Source: Glandiceps talaboti
Lineage: Eukaryota > Hemichordata > Enteropneusta > Spengelidae
NCBI RefSeq assembly: GCF_964340395.1
Contig: NC_135549.1
Location: 427,501-491,500 of the forward strand
DNA: 64,000 nucleotides
Direction: 5' to 3'
The notes under the pieces are model-generated. The model ran no database searches. It saw only the letters and a list, made by a program, of their open reading frames with translations, and was not told the DNA's origin. Positions within the stretch are counted from its first letter, which is position 1; each line of letters starts with the position of its first letter. Positions 23,795 through 36,462 of the stretch are shown in pieces. A program made the position numbers and the translations under genes.

Positions 23795-23870
23795 CCTTGT
23801 TTGTTTGTTTGGTAGACTTTATTTAAACTCGATAAATTGTTGAGCCAAAGGCTCTTCTAACGCAATGATC
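23795..23870 (-). mobile_element. LINE 3'-end fragment, same family as 12715-13690
   Basis: The stretch AGACTTTATTTAAACTCGAT through GTTGAGCCAAAGGCTCTTCT is the reverse complement, with scattered mismatches, of the last roughly 55 bases of the LINE at 13580-13634. A TTTG-repeat tail replaces the TAA tail. Only the terminal bases are present, as in extreme 5' truncation. Confidence 0.65.
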
Positions 23871-24215
23871 TTGACCGGAATATGGTGAAAGTTGAGACAA
23901 TCTTTTTGTATGACAAATGTTGACGTACGATTTCTGACAATGACAGTACATGTGTGTGTGGTAGCTCCAATGGGAGGAGGGGTCAAGTTGTAAAATACCT
24001 ATCAACTTTGATTATATTTGCCCGAAAAGATACTTTCCCACTGTTTATTTACATGGAGTCAGAGCTGGTGAGAAGGGAGGGGAGTCAAAATAATAATACG
24101 TAAATATTAAACCTACAACTATAATGGGGATATTTTTAGCACAGGTGAACTGAGGTTCAGTACGGTTATATGCATGATAATGTTATACTAGTATTATGTT
24201 GAAGTGTGACTTTAT

Positions 24216-24255
24216 ATACATACATACATACATACATATGTGTGTGTGTGTGTGT
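24216..24255. repeat. (CATA)n-(TG)n short microsatellite
   Basis: Five CATA-type units are followed by nine TG units. Confidence 0.85.
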
Positions 24256-27200
24256 CTGACCAACTTTAAAGCCAAAATGTGCCTTGGTATTTGATGGTGA
24301 CCTAGTGTTTATTTGGGTACTTAGGTGTATCAAAATGATATGTGATATTTGGGAACAAAAAGTCAAATTCCAAAAGTAACGGACGAAAGGTCATCTTGAC
24401 TTCATTGTTAATATGCAAATTAGGACTAAAATGAACGATTTTTAACTTTTAAAAAAAAAATTACACTCAAAAACTACTGCGCAGATTGGTCTGGAATTCG
24501 GTGAGAGTGTTTGTTGGGACGTATAGGCGAAAGGTTATTCATGAAATGATAAGGATGTCGCAGCTGAAAGCTGAAAATGAAAATTTGATCTGAAATGGGT
24601 GTTCTCAGTCAAATATTGTACATTTAATCTATCCTCAGTTGTGCTACAACGCCATTGGAGCTATAGTTTAATGACATTCCCAAGATAAAAGGCTGTGGTG
24701 TTCAACTTTGAATACGTTACATTAAATTAATATATGAATAAGGTTGTATATCATACGACCTAAATAAAGTACTGTGAGCTTCATATTTTATGCAAAAACA
24801 TTCGTCAATTGAAATATAATTGTTGGGTATAAATCACATTAGAAAGTATGGATTTAATGCATAGCTGCAAAACATTTCAAATAAAGTATTCTCATTGTGA
24901 AACGTACACGTTATGGTGTGACGTATAGTATGGTGATGAATGATGGTGTGTTTGCCGTTGACGAATACACACTGTGCTGTGTAATCCATTACGGTCTCTT
25001 TACACAGTTTTTTTTTGATGAACAAACTAACGTACTTTACAACAGAGAATGTTCGCGAATATAGAACCATGGTTAACCAACACAATCTCAGACAATATAT
25101 TATATGTAAGATCTATGGGCACATTTTCTCCACTGACTTAATAATGATGTAAATGACAAAGCTGCAAATATACTGCTTTTAGCTGGTATAAGAAGTTATA
25201 TTAAGAATGTTAATCTGGACATTGAATTTAGGTTGACCCTGATCAAACATGTTTACTTTGTATATAAATCAATGAGTGTTACCTTGTATGTAAATTATTG
25301 GTAGTGAACTATCTTTTTGAACTAGGAATGAATTATCATGTTAGATGACCAGATGGCTGAACATAAATGTATATTGTATGTAAATCAGTTAGCAGTGAAA
25401 TAGCATATTAGATGCGACAGGTGGGTGGCTTGGTGGTAAACAAGTCTCTTGAATGTGCATATACTATAAAAGGGGTGGTATGGTTAGTTCTGGACACTAA
25501 GAAATGAAATGATTGCTATTTTTGTCATGCGCTTAGGTGATTCGGGTAGCGAGACTTGACTTGACCATTGGGTATGTTTGGACAAAGTTAAAGACAGAAG
25601 AAAAAGAGTCTTATATGTGGTTCGAAGGAAGCAAAGTGTGTGTGATGCAACCAAACAAAGGTTAGCATTGTAGCTGGAGGATAGTAACAAATATTAAAGT
25701 TGGATACTTGCAGTTAATAGAGCAAATGAAATCATATAGCACTTAAATTGTATGCTTGATCATTGTTATTTTATTGACAACTCAAGCTGTGTCTACATAT
25801 ATAGTTCAGGTCTGTAGGATATCGTAAAGGGGCAACCGAGAGCAAGTGTTCAGATTATCTGTTGTTATACGACTATTGTAGCAGTGCAAGGGTGCTACGG
25901 GTGCCGACCCCTTCTCCCCAGACAGTCCGAGGTACCAGTACTAGTCGTCGAGGAAAATGAATATGTATGATACCACTTTAACAAGATGTAATGACAAATT
26001 TGAAAAATATTTCACAAGCAGATCTTCTCCCAAACTTTCATAAAATCTTAATGTTTTGTATGATGCTCACCACGAGGCTACCACCATGATATAATGAAAT
26101 GCATGACCTCAGTATATACTAGTTATCATAGACTACAGTAACTTCCCCAGATTGCTCCTCGTGACAGGGTTTATCCTTGACCATTCATGGGGGAAGGGGG
26201 AATTGCTGTGCAACTTGATCATAAATCGTAATCATAATCTGTAATTCTTATAAAGCGCATTACATTAAAAATAATCTCAATGCTGTACAACTGATTGGAG
26301 AAAAAACAGACATAAAAGACAACAAAAATACACTATCTGAAAATAAAACTGTTATATACATGTGGGTCCCTTTTCAAAACATTCGATTACGTACGATAGT
26401 CTTTCCCTGCTATCTGTCTGTAAAAACACATTAAACACCGTTATAAACTTACAAAAATGTGTCGAAGTTTCTAACTTAATTGACAAAATCAGAATGAAAT
26501 CACACCCTTTAACCTACAAACATGTGCAGGTTTGGTAATAGATCGTAATAGTATGTCTTGGTCAATGTTCATGTTCTCAATAAGATCATTCACACCAGAT
26601 TTGACTTCCGTAAATTGGTGTTATTCCTGCAATGACTCAAAAACACTTACATTTGATTTCCATTGGCATATAAATGGAAATTCGTATTGCGTTTATCAGA
26701 ACCCAATGACAAACGTATAACTCCTGTATCTTAGAGACTATTAGGTAGCCAAAGTTTAGGACGATAGAACACATACTCAGGGAAGTATACCGGGTAGAAA
26801 GTGATTGCATCGGCATAAGTGGAACCGATTAATCACTGACTGTTCGGGTAGTTTTATCAGCTGCAAAGTATATGTAATTGCTTTTTTCTTTCCAAACACA
26901 CAGTCGAACCTACAGTAGTTCAACTGTGCGTTTTACTCTTCAAAACCACAACGAAAGCACACAACAATTAAGTATTAATTAGGTCTCATATGGTGCAGAA
27001 TACTCTCCTTTCCTCTCCTCTCCTCCTCTGTTTGTCTTAATTTTGCTTGCTCAGGTATGCATGGTACTGATATCAGCATTACTCACGGAAAATGTAAGAT
27101 ATCCTATGAGCTTAAAATTATAGTGACGAAATGGTGTAGTTACGTGTCCCAAAAAGGGATCTAAGAAGTCTTTGCAGAAGACACACCCTCAAATATAGTC

Positions 27201-29038
27201 AGGGACAGATATGAATATATTAGCAGAAAGGTCATATCTGCTAATATATGGATATGCGTTACGCTATAAATATGCATTTTTACTTAGTCTACAAATATGG
27301 CTTCCATTTGGTCAATTGCATGTGTCACGTCGCAAAACAAAGTGACATGCATATGTCTCATATCACGTCACCTTTGTACCAGGTTTCAATGAAATTTGAG
27401 ACAAAATGACTTAACGGACGTATCATGTATAAACGGTGCCGACCCGCTGTAACATTCTTGCCTGTGGGGAGTAAAAAGCCAACTGTACTTTTGACACGGT
27501 TATAACTTTTCTACACAATCGCCTTGTGTCATCTTCCATATTATCATATTACTTTATAGTTCAGCGCGTACGTATGCCGAACACATGCTAGTCCAATATA
27601 TCAGAGATGATGCCTCTGGTGTAATATTCCGATTCCCAACTGGTCTGATTATTTCTTCTGCTGATGTAACGCCCTGCTATCAATTCTTGCTCAATATTTC
27701 CGCCATTGCTATGTGTATTCCATTGGTATTAATATATATTTATAATGCATTTGTACTCTTTGCTTTCTTAGTCCATATTGTACATGAAAGCATGTTACTG
27801 AATTTTTTTTCAAAATATTATCTCTAAATGCCAAATGAGAGATTTCTAGAAGTTTCCAGCAAAATATAACCCTCAAAACCATCAAGGTAAAGACTTTGTC
27901 CGTTCATAGAAGTAACAGAGAGACCTGTCACATAATTCGTCTGCCAACGAACAAAGTACGTCAGACAAATTTGTGAATATCTTCTTTTTATTGAATCTCT
28001 AGCATAAAGAAAGATTTGTACATTATTTTATGTAAATGGAAAGTCGTCTTAGTAAAACTTACACGAGTTGTCGATTTGAAGTCTTCAATAGGTCTATTCT
28101 TGCTATTTATCGTTAGGGTAATACATGACGTGTTACTTAGTGCACAATTCCCAATCCACATCAGAGTAGAAAGTGAAAAGCGTATCAAAGAGTCACGTTA
28201 CAAATAAAAGAAACCCTTTTTGCGATTTCATCCGGGAATTTCATACGTCAGGTATCTGCAGCTGGCATACTAATGCACAGTGAAATACTTGACGAGGTGT
28301 ACTGAATGTTTTAGACACCAAACAAGTAAAGGGGACGACAAGCGCGGGAAACAAGCTGGCTTGTCGATGACAGCTGTAATTGCATGATTTGAAATTGTTT
28401 TAACAAAACATGGACCCGTCTTAAATTATGGTCTCCGGGTCAATTGACATTCATTATTTACAACTTAAGTACACGTCGGACGAAAAATGCAAGAGACGTG
28501 CCCCGGAAAACAACCTTTACCTTAAATTTGATTCCGCCATTCATCACTAAGCTAAGGATTATATGGAGGAAACATCTATCGTCAGTTCTTCAACTGTGTC
28601 TTGCTTGGTTACTGGATCGGACACAGAGTGGTTTCCATTTCATTAAAGAGAGTCTGCTTGTAACTTTAGCTAGAGGCAGCAATATGCATTTCTGTATTCC
28701 ATTTTCCTTGGAACACGCTGCCGCATCTTCCGAAATAACGGTACTAGACAGCTTGCAATGTAAAACCGGAAATTACCTCCTGGAAGTGACTGCCTTACTA
28801 TCCCTCTGTAAATCCCAATAAATCACTGAAGCTATAACTTTTTGTTTACTAGGTCTTACATTCTTTCTTTGAATTAAGTACCTATATCCTGAGGCTCCGT
28901 CTCTTTGTCTTAAAATACAAGAAGCAAATTTAACCCAAAGAGCTTAGTAATAATAAATTAACTAATGTTTTTCTTATGGGGTAGTTTGGGGTTTTAGTTT
29001 GGATATGTTTTTGGTTTTGGTTTTGTTTGCTTTAATAT

Positions 29039-29040
<2 letters not shown>
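24256..29040. other. Intergenic stretch, no gene recognised
   Basis: AT-rich, mostly unique DNA. The longest frame is 125 codons (28444-28821, +), without a recognised domain or splice signals. A 13-base perfect inverted repeat with a 9-base loop is at 27215-27249. Near 26235-26330 a stretch weakly resembles the body of the SINE at 49391-49763 (TTCTTATAAAGCGC). Confidence 0.5.

Positions 29041-29041
<1 letters not shown>

Positions 29042-29098
<57 letters not shown>
29042..29098. repeat. (AC)n microsatellite at the 3' edge of a Penelope-like element
   Basis: On the minus strand this is a (TG)n run directly following CTTAACTTTATT, the last unique sequence of the element at 29099-30982. Confidence 0.95.
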
Positions 29099-29100
<2 letters not shown>

Positions 29101-30981
29101 AAAGTTAAGTGTTTCTGGCCAAGATGTTTCGCTCAGGCTTTGCTAAGCTGCCTCAGTAGGCCCAATCCATCATACTAATTATCACTTATGTCGTCACGTC
29201 ACCCAAAATGGTAATCAGAACAGTTGCTATTGTTTGCGGTTTATTCCATTTTCTCCGTATGTGTCGAGTTTGTGTTATCCAGAAGCTTTCACGTGTTAGT
29301 CTGTATGATTTATTCTTCCGGGTTTTTTTTTCGATTCCTACTATTTTGAAGTCGGCAAGGGAGTGGTTGGCTGAGTTGAAGTGGTTTGGTATTGGATCAA
29401 TTTTGTTTGTTTGTATTCCTTATCAGTGATAAGTGGTTCTGCATGCGGATGTAGATGGTATCTCCCGTTTCTCCAACATATATTGTCTTTCCACACTTCT
29501 CACAATGTATACCATATATTATGTTTGTTGTTTTGCAGTTTATATTATGTGTCCGAAGATTGTATATTTTGTGTTATTTGGGCCTGTGAATTCTGTCGTC
29601 GTTATCATGTGTTTGCAGATTGCACACCGTGACGCTTTGCATTGGTGTGATCCTGTTTCTTGTTTGTTGAAAAGTTTGTTGTGTTTCATGGGAATGAGGA
29701 TAGATTCCAGATCTCAGCCTTTTCTCCATGCGATCATTTTTTGTTGGGGGAAAGCTAGTTTGCATCTTTGTGATTTGTGTAAGATGTTACGGTGTTTTTT
29801 CAGGATCTCTGGTACCTCGGGCAATGCGTTGATGTATGTTAGACTCTTCCTTCATGCGTGTTGGTTTGTTCCTTTCTTTGATGTCTGTTGGGTTTGTCTA
29901 CCTTCTTCAGTTATTGTTCTGTGTTTCTGTCTTTGTATCCCCTCTTCCTCATACGGCTCTTGATTTCTCTCCATTCTTCTATATAGTTGTCCTTGTTTGA
30001 GTATATTGTTTTGCCGTTGTTGTGAGTCCGTATGGTATTGAACTTTTGATGATCTGACTCTGAGTGTACTTATAGGTTTCTGTCGATAGGTTTGCTGTGT
30101 ACGATGGTGTGAACATTTCCGTTTTGTATTGTTGTGTTGACATTGAGAAATCATAGTTTTTGTTGAGTACCGGCGTTCTATTTGTATCTGTGGATGTATT
30201 GAGTTCGCTAGTTGAAGTTATCCATATCTTGTATTGTGTGTGTCCATACGCCCCAGACGTCATCTACATATCTGTACCAGTAGCCCCATCTACACAACAC
30301 TAAAAGTCCTACCTGAGGCAGGACTAAGGATAGTTTGAAGCCCATGTAGACGTAAACGCGTCCCGAACCTGACCTGAAAACGTCCTGACTTAGGACACCT
30401 TCGAGATGTTTCCTGAAACCCTCCTGACTCCGTCCCATGTACTGTCAAGATGGAGTCAGGATGAATGCGTGACATCTATGCCGTAACCTTCCTAGACACA
30501 AACCTATCCTACCTCAGGTAGGACCCGGGACTGCCTCAGGTAGGACGACCTACGTCTAGACGGGGCTAATGCAATGGTTTATTCGGGGATTAGTTGAGAA
30601 GATCTTTTTCCCATTCACCCATGTATATGCAGGCATAGTTCATGTCAAGTTTTGAGCCTATTGCTGTGACTTGTGTTTGTATGTAGTGTTCTCCCGAAAA
30701 TTCAAAATGATTGTTTTCCAGTACTAGATCTATGGCTTCCATTATGTCATTCTTTGGTGGTGTTTGCACTTTACGGTTGTCGAATGTTTGTTTGCAGGCT
30801 GCCATGCCCTCCGTCCTCGGTACACTTGGATACAGGGTGCGCCATCCATGAAAAAGAGGATGGCTCCCTCAGGGAAATGTTCCATTGATTTTCTTCTGTA
30901 TCCTTTTCAGGAAATGGGGTATGTCTCTAATGCAGCTGTCGAGTTATGTAACATTTTCCTCAAGTTGTTATTCGGCGTATT

Positions 30982-30982
<1 letters not shown>
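29099..30982 (-). mobile_element. Penelope-like retroelement with RT and GIY-YIG endonuclease, decayed and split by a MITE-like insert
   Basis: Minus-strand frames give, in order: EGAILFFMDG and LYPSVPRTEGMAACKQTFDN (RT finger region, about 30870-30760); ENNHFEFSGEHYIQTQ with GSKLDMNYACIYMGEWEKDL (30740-30600); and WYRYVDDVWGVWTH (30280-30235), which carries the catalytic YVDD. Less well preserved thumb sequence follows (SSIPYGL near 30030; INALPEVPEILKKH near 29830). The Cys motif ASRCAICKHM comes next, then the GIY-YIG endonuclease (NIIYGIHCEKCGKTIYVGET), HFNSANHSLADFKIVGIEK and RLTRESFWI. Several frameshifts and stops make it non-functional. A 288-bp insert (30281-30568) separates the second and third blocks. 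Penelope-like elements use the GIY-YIG domain for target nicking. This copy retains far more RT than the one at 684-2040, and its motif spellings show it is a different family. Confidence 0.9.
30281..30568. mobile_element. MITE-like non-autonomous DNA element inserted in the Penelope-like RT
   Basis: This 288-bp segment has short terminal inverted repeats (TAGCCCCATCTACAC at the left; reverse complement of the right end TAGCCCCGTCTAGAC). It interrupts the RT frame just upstream of YVDD. Removing it and one TA rejoins the RT reading frame exactly, which indicates a TA target duplication. Inside are imperfect palindromes based on GTCCTACCTGAGGCAGGAC-like sequence near both ends. There is no coding capacity. 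TA duplication is typical of Tc1/mariner-type transposases, but the terminal sequence does not identify the family. Confidence 0.75.
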
Positions 30983-31026
<44 letters not shown>

Positions 31027-31050
31027 CACACATACACACACACACACACA
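30983..31050. repeat. (CA)n microsatellite at the 5' edge of the Penelope-like element
   Basis: Two CA runs with CG and TA interruptions. Just beyond, at about 31088-31130 (+), sequence resembles the element's 3' untranslated end in inverse orientation (GAGGAGCTCAG, then CGAAATATTTGGGTCAGAAC). Confidence 0.9.
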
Positions 31051-31172
31051 AACTTGATTTGTTTGACAGAACTGGAGACCCACCGATGAAGAGGAGCTCA
31101 GTCTCTTCGAAATATTTGGGTCAGAACAGTATGGTTCATGATATTATTTATATATAGAACCTCAGTATAAAG

Positions 31173-31173
<1 letters not shown>

Positions 31174-31254
<81 letters not shown>
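31174..31254. repeat. (AT)n microsatellite
   Basis: About 40 uninterrupted TA units. The unique DNA from 31255 to 32114 contains no recognised gene. Confidence 0.95.
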
Positions 31255-31257
<3 letters not shown>

Positions 31258-32114
31258 CGTGGTAGATACCATAGATGTATACCTAGTTGAGAATATTTCA
31301 TAGTAGTTCGATGGATTGATTTCCTTATACCCACTTGTCTGCCATCTGTTGTATACTAGTAATCCCTCTATACAAGCTGCCAATGACATATCGTATCCCT
31401 GTATATCTTCTCCCCAGTTTACGGTCCTTGTTAATTTGTTCTTTTAATAATACATGACATGATCAATCAGACCGGCGTCTTTAGACCCCGGGCAACACCT
31501 CACATACAGCTGATTCTGTGTACATCCTAATGTTCGTTTGACAGGTATTAATGTCAACACAGTTGGTGATCGGACGTGAACGTTAACAAAACAAGGTTTT
31601 GGAACCCTCATACTATTTCGGTTCTTGAAACAAGTGTGCTCAGACTAGCAGACAGTAATGCTCGTGTAACGCACGTGTGTAGTCAAATATCAAAGTGGTA
31701 CTATATAATGTAAGATCAAGTTGTAGACTAAAGTTAGTTTAAAACGTGTTTAGAAGCTGCCGTGGTGTGATAGGGAATGATAAACATGTGAAAAGAGGCT
31801 TGCCGACCGAGACTGGTGCGTGTGTCTATTATTTTGGGATTACTGATAAATGACGTCATAATATTAATGTAATAATATCGTAGACCTATTTCCTAATTCC
31901 TGGTGAATTCCACCCGTTACCACCAGTTGGAATTACGAAAGAATACGTTCAGCTTCAATCAATAGTAACGAAACTTGCACAGTGTCTTGCTTGGTGTTTT
32001 CCGTTGGACATACGATCAGTTTGTAATACAGCCAATTTCACCTAACCTCGCCGAAACAGTATACAACACATGTATGTGTTAGTAGATAAGGAAAACCCTT
32101 CATACATGCCCAAC

Positions 32115-32173
32115 TAACCTGCAACCTGCAGATTCCAAGCCGGCCACTCTAACCATTGGCCCATCATGACTCC
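32115..32173 (-). mobile_element. SINE head fragment (tRNA-like)
   Basis: The minus strand from 32173 reads GGAGTCATGATGGG, then CAATGGTTAGAGTGGCCGG and TTGGAATCTGCAGGTTGCAG. This matches the tRNA-like head of the fuller SINE at 49391-49763. The copy ends within or at the B-box, and the satellite array starts directly beside it. Confidence 0.7.
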
Positions 32174-32175
32174 CC

Positions 32176-34710
32176 ATGGCACTAGTTCCTTGCAGTGTAC
32201 TTACAAAAAACACAATAGTATATCACAGATATAGTGTGTTCCTTGCAATATACTTACATGACACTGGTTATCGTGTGTTGCTTGTAGTGTACTTACATGG
32301 CACTGGTTATAATGAGTGTATTTACATGACACTGGTTATCGTGTGTTGCTTGTAGTGTACTTACATGGCACTGGTTATAATGAGTGTACTTACACGACAC
32401 TGGTTATCGTGTGTTGCTTGTAGTGTACTTACATGACACTGGTTATAGTGAGTGTACTTACATGACACTGGTTATCGTGTGTTGCTTGTAGTGTACTTAC
32501 ATGGCACTGGTTATAATGAGTGTATTTACATGGCACTGGTTATCGTATGTTGCTTGTAGTGTACTTACATGACACTGGTTATAGTGAGTGTACTTACATG
32601 ACACTGGTTATCGTGTGTTGCTTGCAGTGTACTTACATGGCACTGGTTATAGTGAGTGTACTTACATGACACTGGTTATCGTGTGTTGCTTGTAGTGTAC
32701 TTACATGACACTGGTTATAGTGAGTGTACTTACATGACACTGGTTATCGTGTGTTGCTTGCAGTGTACTTACATGACACTGGTTATCGTGTGTTGCTTGC
32801 AGTGTACTTACATGGCACTGGTTATCGTGTGTTGCTTGTAGTGTACTTACATGGCACTGGTTATAGTGAGTGTACTTACATGACACTGGTTATCGTGTGT
32901 TACTTGCAGTGTACTTACATGACATTGGTTATCGTGTGTTGCTTGTAGTGTACTTACATGACACTGGTTATAGTGAGTGTACTTACATGACACTGGTTAT
33001 CGTGTGTTGCTTGCAATATACTTACATGGCACTGGTTATCGTGTGTTGCTTGCAATATACTTACATGACACTGGTTATCGTGTGTTGCTTGCAATATACT
33101 CAATTGGCACTGGTTATCGTGTGTTGCTTGCAATATACTCAATTGGCACTGGTTATCGTGTGTTGCTTGCAATATACTTACATGACACTGGTTATCGTGT
33201 GTTGCTTGCAATATACTTAATTGGCACTGGTTATCGTGTGTTGCTTGCAATATACTTACATGACACTGGTTATCGTGTGTTGCTTGCAATATACTTACAT
33301 GACACTGGTTATCGTGTGTTGCTTGCAATATACTTACATGACACTGGTTATCGTGTGTTGCTTGCAATATACTTACATGACACTGGTTATCGTGTGTTGC
33401 TTGCAATATACTTACATGGCACTGGTTATCGTAAGTGTATACAACTTACATGACACTGGTTATCGTGTGTTGCTTGTAGTGTACTTACATGGCACTAGTG
33501 GTAATAGTGAGTGTACTTACATGACACTGTTTATCGTGTGTTAATTGCTTGTAGTGTACTTACATGACACTGGTTATCGTGTGTTGCTTGCAGTGTACTT
33601 ACATGACACTGGTTATAGTGAGTGTACTTACATGACACTGGTTATAGTGTGTTGCTTGTAGTGTACTTACATGGCACTGGTAATAGTGAGTGTACTTACA
33701 TGACACTGGTTATCGTGTGTTGCTTGCAATATACTTACATGGCACTGGTTATCGTGTGTTGCTTGTAGTGTACTTACATGGCACTGGTTATATAGTGAGT
33801 GTATTTACATGATATTGGTTATCGTGTGTTGCTTGCAATATACTTACATGGCACTGGTTATCGTGTGTTGCTTGCAATATATTTACATGACACTGGTTAT
33901 CGTGTGTTGCTTGTAGTGTACTTACATGACACTGGTTATAGTGAGTGTACTTACATGGCACTGGTTATCGTATGTTGCTTGCAGTGTACTTACATGTCAC
34001 TGGTTATAGTGAGTGTACTTACATGGCACTGGTTATCGTGTGTTGCTTGCAGTGTACTTACATGACACTGGTTATCGTGTGTTGCTTGTAGTGTACTTAC
34101 ATGACACTGGTTATAGTGAGTGTACTTACATGGCACTGGTTATCGTGTGTTGCTTGCAGTGTACTTACATGACACTGGTTATAGTGAGTGTACTTACATG
34201 GCACTGGTTATCGTGTGTTGCTTGCAGTGTACTTACATGACACTGGTTATCGTGTGTTGCTTGTAGTGTACTTACATGACACTGGGTATAGTGAGTGTAC
34301 TTACATGACACTGGTTATCGTGTGTTGCTTGCAGTGTACTTACATGACACTGGTTTAATAGTGTGTTGCTTGTAGTGTACTTACATGGCACTGGTTATAG
34401 CGAGTGTACTTACATGACACTGGTCATCGTGTGTTGCTTGCAGTGTACTTACATGACACTGGTTATCGTGTGTTGCTTGCAGTGTACTTACATGGCACTG
34501 GTTATAGTGAGTGTACTTACATGACACTGGTTATCGTGTGTTGCTTGCAATATACTTACATGGCACTGGTTATAGTGAGTGTACTTACATGACACTGGTT
34601 ATCGTGTGTTGCTTGTAGTGTACTTACATGGCACTGGTTGTAGTGAGTGTACTTACATGACACTGGTTATCGTGTGTTGCTTGTTGAGTATTTACATGAC
34701 ACTGATTATA
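32176..34710. repeat. Satellite A, left block: 39-bp and 29-bp alternating tandem units
   Basis: The 39-bp unit is CTTACATGACACTGGTTATC followed by GTGTGTTGCTTGCAGTGTA. A 29-bp short form lacks the TGTTGCTTGC segment and has GTGAGTGTA. Variant units have AATATA instead of AGTGTA, and the leftmost unit contains an ACAAAAAACACAATAGTATA insert. The 39-bp unit is 13 codons, so runs of it leave frames open on both strands (up to about 150 codons near 32950-33450). These are not genes. On the minus strand almost every unit carries GTAAGTA, a consensus 5' splice site. Confidence 0.95.
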
Positions 34711-36462
34711 TTCATATTCATATTCATATTCATTTTATTGACGAATTCTTATTTAAAAAGAACATTGCCAAAACAAGGACACATACGTACAACTACAAAG
34801 AAACGTCATTAAAACTTGACATGTTACAAAAAACCAACAGAAAGACACATTACATACATCTGAAAGTAAAAAAATTAAAATACCAAAAAATGGTGGTTTT
34901 TTTTAATCAAATGTCAATATTCAGTACCTTTATGTAGTTGAGGGGGTGTAATATTTTGCTAGATGTAGTTTAGCATTACTGTTATTCATAAGAAAATTAA
35001 ATTTTCTAATTTCGGCCATACTTGTAAAGTTTGGGTTTAATATAGTTAGTGTGTTATATAAATTGTTTCTATTTTGTTGGTAGTAAGGGCAAATCATAAC
35101 ATAATGCATTTCATCTTCTATTATATTCATTTGACATTTTCTACATATTCTATCTTCAGGTTTCATCTTTAAATGTCTTCCTTTCTCAATCATGAGATTA
35201 TGAATACTTATTCTTAATTTACATATAAATTTTCTATATTCAGGATTTTTAATATCCTGCAAATACTTTTCCATTTTAAATTCAGTTTTAAATTTACATT
35301 ATGTGCGCAGCTTATTGTTAGAGGGCCTATCTGCTCTCACTTCTTGTTTCCACTTCCATATATATTCTGAATCACATTTATCTATTAATATATGTAAAGT
35401 TTGTGGAGAATTATTATTCCAAAAATTCTTGAGGTTTTCAATCCCACTTATCTTCTAAATATTGGTTGCCCAAGTTGTTTTATTATCTGTGTTATACATT
35501 ACAGCCTCATGTACAAGACTGTTTTCTTTTTTAGTGCAGACTCTTTTCCAGTACTTTATAATCATCGTATTAATAAAACATGACAGCGGATGTCTGCCAA
35601 GTTCCCCTCTTACAGCCAAGTTACTTGCTGATTGATTAACTTGGAGTAGCATCTTACATAATTTAATGTTTAATTTTTCAACTGGAGTCATATCACTGTA
35701 CTTTTCTACTCCCTAAATTTCACATCCATATGTTAATACAGGTCTAATGATGTGATCGAATATTCTAATCCAAGATGGAATGTTAATATTAGTTAATGAA
35801 GTAATTATTTTTCTGATATAATAAAATGCCTTTGTTGCTTTTTTATCAAACGATTCTTTTGCTAGGTCAAACTTACCATTTGGCTGAAATTCCATCTCTA
35901 AATACTTATAATTACGAACTATCTCGATGTCTAGATCATTTAAATAAAAATTATATTGATGCTTCAGTAATCTGTTTTGCTTATTAAAAATAAGCACTTT
36001 TGTTTTGTCAGTGTTGACTTCGAGATTCCATTGATTACAATATGATGACAGTTTATCAAAACACTTCTGGAGGCCTTCTGCTGTTTCTGACAAAAGAACT
36101 AGGTCATCCGCATACATTAAACAGTTAAGACTTACTTCACCTATTCAATTTCACAGGTGTACAGTGTTCATCAAAAATATCTGGTAGGTCATTCACAAAT
36201 ATATTAAAGAGTATAAGGCTCATATTACATCCCTGTCTGACTCCCCTACCTGACTTAAACTGTCTTGTAAGACCATCATTTAATTTCAGTGTGTAGTTTA
36301 CATCACTATGCATGTCTTTAATGAGGTGGTAAAACTTACTATTAATATTATCATTCAATAATTTATAATAAAGTCCTTTCCGCCAAACACTGTCAAAAGC
36401 TTTTCTAAAGTCAACAAAGCCAGCAAACAGTTTATTTCCTCCTTTCTGCTTACTTTTATTTT
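34711..36462 (-). mobile_element. 5'-truncated LINE with most of the RT, inserted in satellite A
   Basis: Minus-strand coding begins in RT domain 2 (LFAGFVDFRKAFDSVWRKGL). It continues with SGRGVRQGCNMSLILFNIFV, a one-base frameshift near 36137, then CLMYADDLVLLSETAEGLQ (catalytic YADD) and NYKYLEMEFQPNGKFDLAKE. A TAG at 35713 follows GCEI where the family has Trp. The same frame resumes (VEKLNIKLCKMLLQV) with two more stops near 35455 and 35297, and ends with the zinc-knuckle CRKCQMNIIEDEMHYVMICP and a stop near 34930. The 3' untranslated region ends in AATAAA and a (ATGAAT)n tail at 34711-34733. The flanks carry a probable 12-13 bp target duplication, GACACTGATTATA (34698-34710) and GACACAATTATA (36463-36474). 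This is a classic 5'-truncated target-primed insertion; clade unresolved. Confidence 0.92.

Noticed and set aside
26235-26330. Possible SINE body (TTCTTATAAAGCGC with CTCAATGCTGTAC)
   Set aside because: It has some likeness to the SINE body at 49413-49470, but no tRNA-like head or tail and too many differences to call.
28444-28821. 125-codon plus-strand open frame
   Set aside because: It has no domain, no splice or promoter signals and ordinary composition. Its length is within chance over 64 kb on six frames.
29433-29963. 176-codon plus-strand open frame
   Set aside because: It is the antisense of the GIY-YIG/linker region of the Penelope-like element. The recognisable motifs are on the minus strand.
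32954-33453. Open frames of about 150-158 codons on both strands
   Set aside because: They come from the 39-bp (13-codon) unit of satellite A. Both strands are open together and the peptide is a 13-residue repeat.
32176-34710. CRISPR-like regular repeats
   Set aside because: The units are contiguous without unique spacers, and the DNA is eukaryotic; these are satellite arrays.
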